From the NCBI GenBank assembly GCA_943735955.1, contig OX030955.1, positions 8,874,769 to 8,938,768 on the forward strand: 64,000 nt of DNA, given 5' to 3'. Positions 47,301 through 62,800 of the stretch are shown here, in pieces; the stretch's first letter is position 1; every line of letters starts with the position of its first letter. A program made the position numbers and the translations under genes. The notes under the pieces were generated by a model. The model saw nothing but the letters and a program-made list of their open reading frames with translations. It was not told where the DNA came from and made no database searches. The DNA comes from Piscicola geometra (taxonomy: Eukaryota > Annelida > Clitellata > Hirudinida > Piscicolidae).

Positions 47301-50300
47301 TGGTGGTGATGATAATGAGATGGTTATGATAGTAGTCTTGAAATGCTTCTGGTCATTCCAAAGAGAATCATGTTCTCTGGAGTTCGCATCTAAGTTGTTT
47401 GTAAACATTGCTGATGCTCATCTGCTCATTTACTCCATTTATCTTTTATCATATCTCAGTGCTCTTACATCCGTCCATCCATCCATACCACTTATCGATC
47501 CATCCATCCATACATTTATTCAGGCAACTGTTCATTCATAAATTCATTCCTCCATTCACAAACGTGCATTAATTAATGCACAACTTGAAAGTGATATGCA
47601 TTGCAGTGTAGATTGCATTCGTTTAATGGCTGAGATTGACCTAGTTTGGAAGGGAGATTAAGTTGCTGTTAGTGAAACCCATCCACCTACTATCTCTCCA
47701 TCCCCTCTCTTCCTTCACTTTCTTTTTATTTTACATAAATTATCTCCAAGTTTTAATCACTTTTATATGACGAGCTAGAAAATTGAAAAATAAGTAGCGC
47801 AGTTGAAGATGATGGTCATGATGATGATGATGATGTTTTAACACGTTTTAACAATCTTGTGCAGTCTGAACTTTTGCAGATTTCCATGTGTTGACGGGTT
47901 TTGAGTGGTTTTGCAATTGATTCTTTGTTTCTTTGTTAATACACGCATGCTTGTGCGTGTGCCTCTTCATCTTCTAGATGGGCACACCACACCATCACTT
48001 CACCACCACTACATATCATGGCATAGCAGCACCACACCACCACACTACCGTACTACCACATCTACACACGCCTGCACTACCACCACGATACCACTACATC
48101 AATGCAATCTAAATCGCCTAACCGAATGCCTCTAGCAACTACAGACAGTACCCCACAAACAAACCATCACACAAATAAGCAGTGATAAGAAGTAGAAAAG
48201 TTATATAATTGATAGGTAGTCACAATCGTGTGGAAAAAGAACGATTGAAAACATTTTGCAGTTTGCGTGCCACGAATGAATTGAGTTGTCTGCGAACGTT
48301 ACTGCAGCCATGATGTGTTACCGTGCACGTATTTGTAGTTTGCAATCGTCTGCCTTGTCAGCATCTGAGCTCAAAAGTGCATTCCAGTCTCCCTAGTGTC
48401 TCATCGTTTGTCTTATCCACCGCATCCTCTTACTAATATTATATTTACTTTATTATCATTATTGTTTCTTTTCAATTATACAAACTTCTTCATGTGTCCT
48501 TTTGTATTCTAATGTACTCATACAATTCTACGCACACATTTGAAGTACACGATCAGTACACACACAAACAAACGAACCACCTGACCACATAAACAGGCAC
48601 AAACGCATAAACACACATAAACAAGCACACACACATAAACACCCACATACAGAGCTCTCTTTGTTCAAAGTTTCTATCTCTGCTAGCAGCCCTTCTTATC
48701 TGTATCTCTCATGTGCCCTGTGCATCTACCCGTATGTCTGTCTACATGTATCCTTGTTCACCTTTTGTTCACGTGTGTATGAGTTTGTATAGAAGATACA
48801 AAGGTATGTATGTATGTGTATGTGTGTGTATGTGAATATGTATGTATTTATATATGTGTGTGTGCAATTACGCATTGGGTTAATGTGTCCGATGTGTGAG
48901 TTCATTATCTGTATACATAGCTACTTAGATTCACAATAACATATACACTTTTGCATATACAACTACATACAGACATTTAAATGTTTGACTAGTTGAATAT
49001 CAGGGTGGATATATAGAGGGGAGAGTGTTTCTTCGCGATAATCTCTTGCCAGGACTCTGCGCCTATGCTCCAATTAGGAACACCATTTCCAAGAGATACA
49101 ATGTCCTATTTGTTCACCAAATGCTCTGCCAGTGTATCAGTGTAGTACTAGCGTGTCAATGGTTCGATGACGTCACTTGCTTACGTCATCAGGCTGTTCA
49201 TTTAGGCCCTAGATTCTAGGCTAACCAGTTAGTCTTGTAACTGTCATTTGCAATATTAGTAGTGATAGTAGTTGTTTTAGTAGTTGAAAGGTTAGTGGAA
49301 GTGATAGTAGTAGTTGCAAGACCTGGATACTTGCTTCGTTGCCTCTGTGACGCCTTCTGGTGGTGGTGGTGGTGGTGGTAGTGGTAGTGGTGGTGGTGGT
49401 GGTGGTGGAGAGAGCAGCATGACGGAACTGATGATGAACTTCATCAAACTGAGGTGCAAGTCTGCAGGATCGAAAAGTCAAAACGGTAACAACAGCCAAA
49501 ATAACAACATACACAACGGTAACAACAGCCAAAATAACAACATACACAACGGTAACAACAGCCAAAATAACAACATATACAACGGTAACAACGAAAACAA
49601 CAATAAAGGCTTACTTCTCAACAACAACAACAGTTTAGATATCTGTTACTTCAAAGAACGCATCAGTTGCAGCAAAAACCAACGGAACCAAGAAAACAAC
49701 AACCACAACAAAAAGACGCTCAGCTTGGGCAGCGTGAGTAGAAGAGTGAATGTCGTTTACCCTTCTGCATCTCTAAGCAACACAAATAAAAGTAGTTGCC
49801 AGGAGGATGACAACAGCAAAACCACTAACAAAAACACCAACAACAACACAAACAATAGCAACAACAATACCACCAACAACACAAACAACAACAAAATTAT
49901 AATTAACAACAACAACAACAATAATAATATTACAAAGACTAATTGCAGCAGAAAGATGAGCATAATCGAAGACACAGCATCTCACAAAGGCATTAATCAT
50001 GCTTGGAGCATCAGCAGCTATGATGAATGCCACAACCGCAACAGCCCTCATGCCACCAACAACAATAAACACAACACCAACAACAACACCAACAACAACA
50101 CCAACCACAAAATCACCAACAACATCAGCAACAACATCAGCAACAACAACATCAACGACCACCGTCAGTTTCTGAAGGGGGTCAGCTTGAGGGGCTTGAG
50201 AGGTCTTCTTGCTGGTCGGCATGGCAAGCATCCCCTCTCCAACAAAAACAATGTTGAGGAGGGAGACTCTGTTGTGGAAGGATTGACTGCACACACGTTC

Positions 50301-50585
50301 AACAAGTTACGCAACATTGAGGCCTCCACCATGCCACAAACACCTACACACAATTACGTGCACAACAATGACTCATACAACAATACATGTAATGCCTACA
50401 ACAACACACACGATAATCACTTTTCAAACAACACATACAAGAACACATTGAACGACAGCACTTGCAATAAAGACAACAACAAAAACAACAATAGTAGCAA
50501 CGACGACAACGACGATAACAACAACGACGCTGGCATCAACAACTGTTCAGGCGTCCATAACAACAACAATAAAATAAACAACAAT

Positions 50586-50620
<35 letters not shown>

Positions 50621-53600
50621 AAACATCAACAACTACAGCCTCGACCACTCCGCAACTACCCATGAGTGTAGTGTAAGCAGTCATGCCGTTGGCATCAGCA
50701 GCAGCAGTGTCACGAGCAGCAGCAGCAGTGGTAACAAAGGTGCCATAGAAGAAGACAAAGATCGTGAAAACAGCATGACGCTTTGTCATGATAATGATGA
50801 TAAAGGAGATTGTAATGGCGGTAATGATGATGATGATGATGCACTACTATCATCATCACCGTCATCACCTCTGAACAGCCTCTACATAGATGATGAATAC
50901 TTTGGAGTTAAGAAGGATGACGTCAAGAATAAACAAAACAATGCTGATGATGATGATGGTGTTGGTTATGATGATGATCCCATGAGTCATAATAACAACA
51001 ACGACGTCAACATCAGGAATGAAAATCTCCACTTTTACTCACTGCCAAGGCCAAAGAAAGTCAACACTTCTGGCTACAACAGTGCCAACAGGAACAGTAA
51101 AACACCTGTCGCCATTGGTAACACAAGTTTCTACAAAAAACAACAACTGCAACAACAACCCAAGAACTCGTCTTTGATCTCCTGGCTGAGGAGCAACAGG
51201 AGCAACAACAACATCACTTCCTCCTCGAACAACAACCTCAACAACCAGAAGCAGACAGAAAGAGGCGCTTTCAATAAAGTGAACAGTAACAGTTTCCACA
51301 ACGCCATCAACAACATCCACAACAACAAAAACAACAAAAACAACTTGATGCTGAAGAGCTACAACAGCCTCATCAACAGGAAGAACCTTCGAGCTCTGCA
51401 GAGTTGTCTTTCCTTCCATCCATCCATCCATCCATCCATCCATCCATCCATCCATCCATCCATCCATCCATCCATCCATCGATTATTCGCATCTTTCCTC
51501 CATCCATTCATCCATCCATCTTTTTCCACATTTGTGGATTGTCAGTCGTAGTTCACCTCATACATATGCATGAACTGCAAAAGTTGCCCAGACGCACACA
51601 TCCACCCTGACTGCTTGCGTCACGCTCTTGAATAAATATTTACATTAAGTTGTCAGACGCTTCAACTAAGTCACCCAGAGCGTCGGGCAGCCTGCAAGAG
51701 GGCACACATGTGCACATGTGGGAAGTAAGGCCACATGTGGAAGCATTCAGTGTGCACGCTTGCAGGCGTTCATTGAAGTCTCAGCTGGGCAAGCCTGTGC
51801 CCTCAGATGCTATTACCACCACCACAACTACATTCATTATTACTTCTTCAACCACTACTACAACTTTTGCTTCAACTATCAATACAACTACTACTAATAC
51901 TTTTATTACAATTCATTTTAATACTAATAATAATAGTAAGAATTATTATTATTATTATAATACTAGAATTTAATCATCATCACCATCACCACCACACAGG
52001 CCTCAAGAAGGCAGACGAAGAGCGCAGCATGGGATCTGCCTCCTCCCTGGCAGACTCCATCGCATCCTCTGGCGCCTCCAACAACAACAACAACAACAAC
52101 AATATTAACGACAAAAAAGTAAACAACAACACTAGTACAAACAACGGGGGTCATGGTAGTAGTGGTGGTGGTGGTGGTGGCGGCTTCAAGAGGGGCAGCA
52201 CCAGCAGTGGCAGGGTGACTCCCGTCTCAAGCAGGAAGTTCTCTAGTGAGTCTACTACCAATGCTACCATCGCAACCTTAATAGCAATAGTAGTAGTAAT
52301 AAAAACAATCATAATAATTTCTTATGATTGTTTCTGTATTATTAATGAGGGTTAATTAATTCTGTTCGTCTCCCCCAGCTCCAAACCTCGGTAGGAAGCT
52401 CTCGCTGGGCAGCAGTGAGTCTGCAGTGGTGGTCGTGCGTGCTTGCTTGCTTGTCTGCTTGCTTGCTTGTCTGTCTGCCTCCAATCATATCTCGTTGTTG
52501 TTGCATTCGATCTGATTTGTTGTTTGATTAGAATTGTTTTGTTGAATATGTATGCGTTGTTGTATTGTTTTATATTTCAACATGTTGCTGGTGACGGGTT
52601 CATGAACTCCTGTTTTGTGGTTCAGCTTTATGGCCTTTTCATCAGGAGTATTCATTGTTCAAATATCGACGGGTTAGCAATACAATGTAATGCAATTCGG
52701 ATAAGCAGGCAGATGCCTGAGCCAGTTATCTAACCCTAACACACGACAGCAGCCTCAGGGCCCATCGGGGTGGACGAAGAGAGCTTCATCAAGCAGTTTG
52801 TCCAGACCTCCAAGATCAACGTTCGTTGTGGTGGCGAGGGGCGGTGTAAAGGGTGGATTTGAGGATGTGTAGAGGGGTGTTAAAACACCATCCATTTTTA
52901 ACACTATCCTTCTACCGCACAACCATCGATCCACTCTTTAACCACCCATCCACTTCATCACACGGCCAACTTTCCCTCAACGATTCCTCAACCACCTCCA
53001 CCACCTCCACCACCCTGCCCACACAGATCTACTCAGGCAGGGAGTTTGTGGAGAGGGTGACGAAGGTGAAGGAGGTGTTGGTCGACGTGAATGCCGACTG
53101 GAACAAGAGGATTGACGCTGTGAGCCGTTGCATACATTTCTATATACAATATATGCACCTATGTATCCGGTATATACGCTAACGGATTCGGCATTTATTT
53201 TGAATTATTGACCACTTTTTCAAACTGCACTCATCCATCCATTCACCAAAGCAACACCCCCACATGTCCCTCATTTCTCTCACAGCTCAAGGAGATCAGG
53301 GCCTGGTTCTCGATGACGTCATTCGACTTGAGAGCCAATCAGGAACTCTTCTTGCCCAACCTCGTGACCTTCGAGCCCCTGTTGAGCAGTGCTTTGAAGG
53401 ACCTCAGGTCCCAGGTGGTCAGAGAGGCCTGCATCACTGTCGCGTGAGTGGGCGAGTGGAGGGTGGCAGGGGTGAGGAAGGAGGCAGGAGGTTCCATGCC
53501 AACCATTTATAACACTATCACCATATTCATCATAATCATCATCATATCAATCATCACTTTCATAAATATCATCACCACCCCAAACATCACTCTCAACATC

Positions 53601-56600
53601 ATCATCAACACCACTTAGCTTTCTGGCTCAAGAGCTGCACAAGGACTTTTTCCACTTTGCCGAGATGGTCCTGCCTCCCCTCATCGCCCTCTTGCCCAAC
53701 TCCGCCAAGGTGCACTCATCCTTTTCCTCCTCATCCTCCTTCTCTTCATCTTTTTCATCCTCCTCATCCTCCTCCTCCTCATCCTTCTCATCCTCCTTCT
53801 CCTCCTCCTTCTCCTCCATCATCATCATTCATCATTATCATCGCTAACTTTAATATATTTGTTCAATTCAAGTTGGAAAAAAATATTTTCGTCTAATTTT
53901 TAGTTTTCATATACTTTTTTAAATTGTGCTCATTTACTATATTAATACTAACATATTATGTCTCGTAGTTCAATAGTGCGTGTCATAGTGTCACGGCAGA
54001 GTGACTTGCAACGACTGAACCACTACAGGTGATGGCCTCGTCTGCCACGGTCGCCATCAAGTTCATCATGCAGGTGCCTAGAACTAGAACTTCCCCCATT
54101 TGTTGATTCGACATCGTTGAATATTCATGTTTCATCCATCTCCACGAATCTCATTGCAACAGCATCTCATTACAACAGCATCTCATTACAACAGCATCTC
54201 ATTGCAACAGCATCTCATTGCAACAGCATCTCATTGCAACAGCATCTCATTTCCACATCCACTCTTGCAGCATGTGCACAACCACAAGCTGATCCCCATC
54301 ATCGCCTGCAACCTCTCTTCCAAGTCGAACGTCATCCGCAGGTTCGTCTAATTCCACTGCGCTTATTCCTTTTTCATACGAACAACAATATTAACAAAGA
54401 ATACTACAAGCATAGCAACAACAAGCATAGCAACAACAAGCATAACATTAACTACCACAACAACAACAAGCATAGCAACAGTAACTACCATAGCAACAAC
54501 AAACATAGCAACAGTAACCACAGCCACAATAACAACTGCACAGACAATGCATGGAGTTGGTGAACCAGTTGCTGCAAAGCTGGCCAGCCACCAGCGTCGA
54601 AAAGCAGCTGCCAACCCTGCTAGACACCATCAGGAAGGGTGTCAGTGACGCTGATGCCGAAGCCAGGATGCACTCTAGGAGGTGCTGTCGTGGTGTGGTG
54701 ATCAAGTGGTGTGGCAGTGGTGGAGGTGGTGTGGCTATAATAATAATAATGACGATCATTATTATAGTGGCGTATAACCCGAACGGGCTTCCAGGCCACT
54801 TAGGCTGCGTATTTTCATTTGCGTCTTTGGGTTACTAGGGCATTGGTTGCACTTGGACCTAGGACCTTTCATTATTGGTCAAGACGAGAGTCGTTGACGA
54901 CTCAGCTACCCGTACACCCTGGCTGTGTTTGTGTTGTGGTGTGGCAGTGGTGGAGGTGGTGTGGCTGTGGTGGAGGTGGTGTGGCTGTGTTTGTGTGGTG
55001 GTGTGGCTGTGGTGGAGGTACTGTGGTGGTCCACCACACAACCACCAAACTACCACCACACAACCACCAAACTCCCACCATACAACCACCACACAACCAT
55101 CAAACTACCACCACACAACCACCAAACTACCACACAGAGCCTTCTGGAGCTTTTCCGAGAACTTCAAGACACAGGCAGACAATCTTCTGCACAGTCTCGA
55201 CCCTTCGAAACAACGACAGCTGATTGGCGAACAGCAGGGGTCATCTTCGTCCTCATTGGCTGACCTCAATGACGTCAAAACTCCACCAATCAACAGCGCC
55301 TCTACTTCATCTTCATTGGCCACAACTCCACGAAGATACAGTGGTTCTCTAGCCAGTAAGGATCGAGTAACTTCTTCCGCTTCCGCTTACAGGTTTGTTA
55401 ATTAGTTAATTTTCATTTTGGGAAAGTTCTTCAAGCAAGTTTCATTCATCCGCAGGCAAAAACCAGGCAAGGATAAACTAGGTGAGTCTCATGATTTTCA
55501 TCTTTGTTAGCCACACCACAGCCGTTGTTCCAACATCCACACAGACTTCACTGCACCAACTACTTCAGCCACTACCACCACACTAACCACACCACAGACG
55601 GCAACCACGCCAGTAGCGACCTTGACCTCACTTCACTGACGAACCAGATGAGCAGGGTGGGCATCGGAGGCAACAACCGCTCGCAACAGGCCCTCTATGG
55701 AACACTGCGTAAGTCTTTTGTTGCTGTTGCTTGGGATATAAACCGTTGTGTGGCTTTTTCAACGAGTCTTTGCATTATTTCCTTGTATTCACTTAATCAA
55801 AATATTAAAAAAAACTCTTTTTGTCTTTGTATAATTTTTTGTCTCTGCGTATCTCCTTGTATGCAAATGCCAAATCCTCAAACCTCCGTTGCCCACGCAC
55901 GCAAACTGCCACTGTCTGCTCTCTACAAGGACGTCCCTCCAACTACTCCTCAATGGCGTCCTCGAAGCAGAGTCAAGATGGCGACTCCCTAGCAACCAGT
56001 TGCGACGAGAAGACGCTCTCCAAGTCCCTTAAAATGGGTCTTTGGTGCCGTTGTTGTGTGGATGAAGTCGCAGATTCAGTTCGAGATTCAGTTGTGCATC
56101 AGGATTAGAGATTCAGTTGTGCATCAGGATTAGAGATTCAGTTGTGCATCAGGATTAGAGATTCAGTTGTGCATCAGGATTAGAGATTCAGTTGTGCATC
56201 AGGATTAGAGATTCAGTTGTGCATTAGGATTAGAGATTCAGTTGTGCATCAGGATTAGAGATTCAGTTGTGCATCAGGATTAGAGATTCAGTTGTGCCAT
56301 CAAAGAATAAGAGATTCAGTTGTGTCATCAAAGAATTGAGAATGCTTTAGTTCACTTGTGCCATCTTTTCTTATGCTTTTCTATGTTACAATGTTTTTCA
56401 TTTACTTTTGTTGTTCTTTATTAGTTTTTTTCTTTAATACTTGATTATTATTATCTTTCTTTTTTTCAAGTTTATTTTATATATATTTTGTTTACAATAT
56501 CTTTTCCTTTTATAGTTTTTGATTCTGAAGGAAGGTACACTTTAGTTTTCTATGGCGATGGCTAACTGGTGAAATAGGGATGCTACAATATTAAATATTA

Positions 56601-58176
56601 ATTCCTTTCCAACACAACATTGTAAACTAGCTTGTTTCTATTTTCAATCAATTACATTAATAACTTAATCAAGAAAGTCAGTAGTTCGGAAGTCAAACAC
56701 TAAAACGAAGGCATTCATTCCAAAATAAAGACTCCACTAAACACTCAGCCAGTTATACAAACCTAAAGTAAATCATACCACTCAACATCACGCAATAACC
56801 AACCAGCTCGGAATCGCAAAGGTCAAGGTAAGAAGGCGCCATCGAACCTGGCCACCCCCTCCTCCTCCGGCTACGGCTCCTCCATCAACAGCAGCCTCAT
56901 CGACAGGGGCAGGTCTAGGAGCAAGGTCGGAGTCTCGCAGTCACAGCGTGAGTGCTTTGAGGAGTGTCTTTCATTGTGAAGATCGTGTGTGCAATTTTTT
57001 TCGTCAGGATTTCTTTTACCCTCGTTCTTTCCACTTCATCTGCCACCCTCCTCAATCACCCACCACCACCACCTTTCCACTCTTTTCGATCACCCTCAAC
57101 CACCAGCATGCCACCTTCGTCAACCACTCACAACCACCTTCGCCACAGCAAGCAGCAGGTCCAATAGTCCAGCCCCTCGTCTCTCCTATCTGACACCGAT
57201 CCAACAACCAGATGTGGTCCCCTCCTTCGGATCGTACCAGAGGACCCGTCGCAAGTCCTCCACGGCCCTCAACAAGGCCTGCGCTGTTCGTCGATTAGTT
57301 ATTTTTTCTCCGTATATTGTCTGATTTTACACCCACTCTTAAAACCCACTTTTGAACCTTCTTTTACACGCATCCTTACACCTACTCTTACACACTCACT
57401 CATACACCCACATACACACCCACATATACACCCACATACATACCCACATACACACCCACATACACACCCACAGTAAAAACCCGCGCAACCCCACAGAGCA
57501 GAGACAGCAGTCGTGATCCCAGTCCCAACAGAGCCCTCTCCACCTCAGGTCCTATAATTATGACTATTTTATAATGAGTTCAATTATAATAACCTAAAGT
57601 AAATAATATTGTTGTGGTGCTGTGGAGTTGATGATGACGATGATGATGATGATGGTGATGATGATGATGGTGATGGTGATGATGATGATGATGATGGTGA
57701 TGACGATGGTGATGATGATGCCGAAATGACCTGACAGGACGCAGGGCGGGCAGTTCGATGGTGAAGAGCAGGAGTCGTAACATGGTGAGGGCAGTTAGGG
57801 GAGGGGAGCAGATGGCTGGTGTGGTGATGATGATGCTCTAAAACTAGGGAGTAATGATGGGGTGGTGGCGTGACGGGATGGTGTAGTGGTAGGGTGATTG
57901 GTAGAGTAATTATGTGGTATAGGTAGTGGAACGGTGATGGGTGATGGATGGTGTAGTGATGGGATGGTGTCTTAGTGTGGTGCGGTGGTAAGGCAGTGAG
58001 CTTCTGTGAAGCAGCATGAGCCTAACATTCACATTCCACACCGCCACAACGACAGACTTCTCGCCTCAAGACGTCAGCTTCGATGTGCGACAGTGACGAC
58101 TTGAACAGTGAGACTTCAAGCGTCTGCTCCGACAACAGCGCCTACTGGAACTGTGGCCGACAACTCACTGAGGTCG

Positions 58177-58255
<79 letters not shown>

Positions 58256-58264
58256 TACTACTAC

Positions 58265-58351
<87 letters not shown>

Positions 58352-58356
58352 TACTT

Positions 58357-58429
<73 letters not shown>

Positions 58430-58446
58430 TACTACTACTACTTCTT

Positions 58447-58501
<55 letters not shown>

Positions 58502-58560
58502 TACTACTACTACTACTACTATTACTATTACTATTACTACTACTACTACAACTACTACTT

Positions 58561-58614
<54 letters not shown>

Positions 58615-58652
58615 TTACTATTACTATTACTATTACTACTACTACTACTACA

Positions 58653-58723
<71 letters not shown>

Positions 58724-59780
58724 TACTACTACTACTACCACCACTACTACCACAAACGCCAGGACCCTGGAGAGATGGTGGCACTGCTAAGCAGTGGGTC
58801 GTGGTCAGAGAGGAGGGATGGTCTGTATGCACTGCAGCACATGCTCAACAACAACACCACTCTCGCGTGAGTCGTCAAGCATGCGAATCAATTGATTGAG
58901 TAAAACTTTTTATCATAAAATTATCTTGATTGAATTAATTAATTAATTAAATTAATTGAATTAATTTAGTGAATAATCAGTCAATAGTTAGATAAAAAAT
59001 TGACCGCGTTTAAGAGGTTCCAAGCATTCTTTATGACATCTGACAGACGCACAGAACTCAAGAAGGTGACAGACATTTTCTCTCGCATGTTCCACGACCC
59101 TCACGGCAAGGTGTTCAGCGTCTTCATGGACACTCTGACGCTGCTGGTGGTCAGCCACAACAGCGACATGCACGCCTGGCTGTACATCCTGCTCACTCGT
59201 CTGCTGGCGAAGACTGGCGCCGACCTGCTCGGATCCACCCACAACAAGCTGCAGAAGGCCTTGGAAGTTGTGAGGTGGGTGTCGTTGTATCTATGGTGTG
59301 GTGTGTGGTCGAGTCTAGTGCGTGTGGTGTGTGGTGGGAGGTGTGTGGTGGGAGGTGTGTGGTGGGAGGTTGTATGACGGGTAGTGGGAGAGAGAGTGCA
59401 TGGAGGAGAAATCTTTGTCTGTGTGATCGATAGAGGCGTTGAAGAGCTTTCATTGGCAGAACAGCGTTTTAAAATGCTTCACTTTCGGGTTTTCAAGCTT
59501 GCAACATTCACTCTTACTTTGATGCAGCAGTCAGCATTGGCACATCTCCCCCCCCCCACAGATCTTCCTTCCCGACCGACCAACAATTCCTCCTGCTCGC
59601 CAAGTTCCTCATCGACCAGACGCAGTCTCCTAACCTCAAGGTACTTACCTATCATCATCATCATTATCATCAACATCATCAACATCATCATCATTATCAT
59701 CATCATCACATTGTCCATCATTACTGCTCCAGATGTGTGCAGTGGGATACGTTACATTTGTGCACTCATCTCATTGTATT

Positions 59781-59831
<51 letters not shown>

Positions 59832-62800
59832 GTATCATGTTTGTAGATTCATATGGAGTTTGTACTGAATTAACATTACGAGCAGAAGTTGTTTGTCCTT
59901 CTGTATAAGTTGTTGTAAAACCCTCTTGTACTATCTTCTTGTTGTATTAGTTGCTGTACAATTATGTTGTACGATCGATCTGAGCGGTGGAGTGATTGCA
60001 CTAAAGGCCACATCCCTCGATGAACACCTGCTTGTACTTCTATATTCGTCCGCTTATGTTGCTTGCCCTGACGCATTGATTCTTGCTTCTTGATCACCAC
60101 AACATCTCTGACCCATTCTAATTCACAGGAGAAGGTGTGCAGGTTTTGGCTGAGTACACATACGTAGAATATATGGCTTCTAGTACTAGTCTCAGTTCAT
60201 TGTACTTGTAGTTGTAGTGGTTATGTTATTTTGGAAGCTTTCTATGCTTTCTCAATGCTGAGTTCTTCACTTTTTGTTCGGTTTTTTCGCGCTTCTCAAG
60301 CATGCCTTTGTCGAAGTTGTCTTCATTTATCGACCTTACGTTCTTTAACTTTTTACTTTTGAACTATTTGCCGCCCAACGCACTGCACTATACCACTTCT
60401 CTCCACCCCACCTGTTTAAAACCTCCACACCACAAATACATGCTCTACAAACCACCGTCCCTCCACACTTCTGTCTCACTCTTCCTCAACAACCTCCGCA
60501 CCTCCACCACACCTCCACCACACCTCCACCACACCTCCACCACACCTCCACTTCACTTCCACCACACCTCCACCACAACTCCACCACACCTCCACCACAC
60601 CTCCACCACACCTCCAACACACTTCCACCACACTTCCACCACACCTCCACCACACCTCCACCACACCTCCACCACACCTCCACCACACCTCCACTTCACT
60701 TCCACCACACCTCCACTCCACCTCCACCACACCTCCACCACACTTCCACCACACCTACACCACACCTCCACCACACCTCCTCCACACCTCCACCACACCT
60801 CCACTCCACTTCCACCCAGGTGAAGGCCTCCATCCTCCTCTACATGCACGCACTCACAAGTCTTATGTCTTCGGACGACTTTGTGAACAGCAGTGACGTC
60901 AGACTTGCGCTTTCCAGGATCATTACCTGGACCACCGAGCCGAAGAGTGTCGAAGTCAGGAAGGTGGGTGGTGGGTAAGGGGGGTGGTGGGTGGTGGGTA
61001 AGGGGGGTGGTGGGTGGTGGGTAAGGGAGGTGGTGGGTGGTGGGTAAGGGGGGTGGTGGGTGTTGGGGAAGGATAGGGATAGAATTTATATAAACACATC
61101 ACTATAAAGATGACTTGTAATTAGAAAATAAAACAGAACTTCAAAAATGAAAGCAAGACTACCTAGCGATTATCTGAAAACAATCACTTCACCATGATGA
61201 GTTCGCAGCAAAACTGCACGAAAGCAACTCCTTCACAGGCGGCGCAGGCAGCTCTCCTCTCCCTGCACGCACTCAACCCTGGCCAGTTCAACGCCATCAC
61301 CAGCGTTCTGCCCAAGACTTTCCAGGTGCCTTCAAGCTCTTTAAAAAACTCCTTAAAAGATGTAAAAGCCATTTGGATTAAAAATAGTTTAATAATCATT
61401 TCTCATGGCGATGATAATGATGATATCATTACTATCACCACAACACCAACAGGAGGGTGCTGAGAGAATTCTACAGACGAGACAACAGCACTCCTCCCTC
61501 ACCACACCATCATCCTCACTCCAGGTTTCACACCAAAAGTACTTTATTATACCAATTTATTATTATTAAATAAAATATATTATAGTAATAATAATAATAA
61601 TTTATTTATATTCATTTTTTCCCACCAAAGGACTCGTCAAGCCCTGTGTCATCATCATCAGGAGCGCATGCAGGATACAACTACAGGGCCAGTCCAGGGT
61701 ACGAATACCTGATGTGTATACAAAGCTTCCGTTTCATGGTGCAACCACTTGAAGCATTGAAGCCACTACTACTACTATAACCACAACCAGAAGTGCTACC
61801 ACAGCAACTAATTAAGTCACCACTACCACTGCAATCACAACCACCACACAGGCAAGCTGCAGCGGCGGCGACAGGAGCGACGTCTGACGACATCTACAAC
61901 AGCTTCCGACAGACGTCTGAAGACATCCACAACCTCGTGCAGCGACAACCTTCCTACGGCGAGTTCAGGTGCGACGTCGTTGATGCTTTTTTGTATGCTT
62001 GTTCATGCTTTTGCTTGTCTTCATAGTAGTTTCATGCTGACTCCCTAAATATCCGTCTTCATAGTAGTTTCATGCTGACTCCCTAAATATCCGTCTTCAT
62101 ATAGTTTAGTATTGGCTTTCTAAATATCCGTCTTCATATAGTTTAGTATTGGCTTTCTAAATATCCGTCTATATACAGTTTAGTATTGGCTTTCTAAATA
62201 TCCGTCTACATACAGTTTAGTATTGGCTTTCTAAATATCCGTCTACATACAGTTTAGTATTGGCTTTCTAAATATCCGTCTATATACAGTTTAGTATTGG
62301 CTTTCTAAATATCCGTCTACATACAGTTTAGTAGTGGCTTTCTAAATATCCGTCTATATATAGTTTACTTTTAATGAATAAATAAAATGAATGACTTCTA
62401 ATCGACACGTGCAGGCCCTCGAACCTGGCGAGGAGTGCAGACGTGGGCAGGCCCTTCGAGATTCCCATCAGGAGCCTCTCTCTGTCCAGGTGCCTTCTTG
62501 AGGGTCGAAGGAGGCTCTGGTCCTTGAGGCTTTGGGGCTATTTGTATTGCGAACTTGTGTTCGAACGTTTTTCATGATTTGATTTTTGAGTTATCCAATC
62601 ACAACGCTACCACACCGCAACTACCAGCGCGCAACATCCCACACAACAACCAACACAACTACACCACATTAACCCACATCAACCCATATCAACAACCAAC
62701 ATCCCGCATAACAACCAACACAACTACACCACATTAACCCACATCAACCCATATCAACCACCAACATCCCACACAACAAGTATTACAGCACACAACAAGT

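Noticed and set aside
51404..51551. Ser-Ile-His-Pro repeat at the end of the Asn-rich CLASP frame
   Set aside because: It is the (CATC)n tract after an in-phase donor at 51402; the next exon resumes at 51657.
58083..58899. 235-263-residue ORFs over the CTA repeat
   Set aside because: Only the first 90 bp (to 58172) is coding; the rest is an intron with GT and AG ends and flanking exons in phase.
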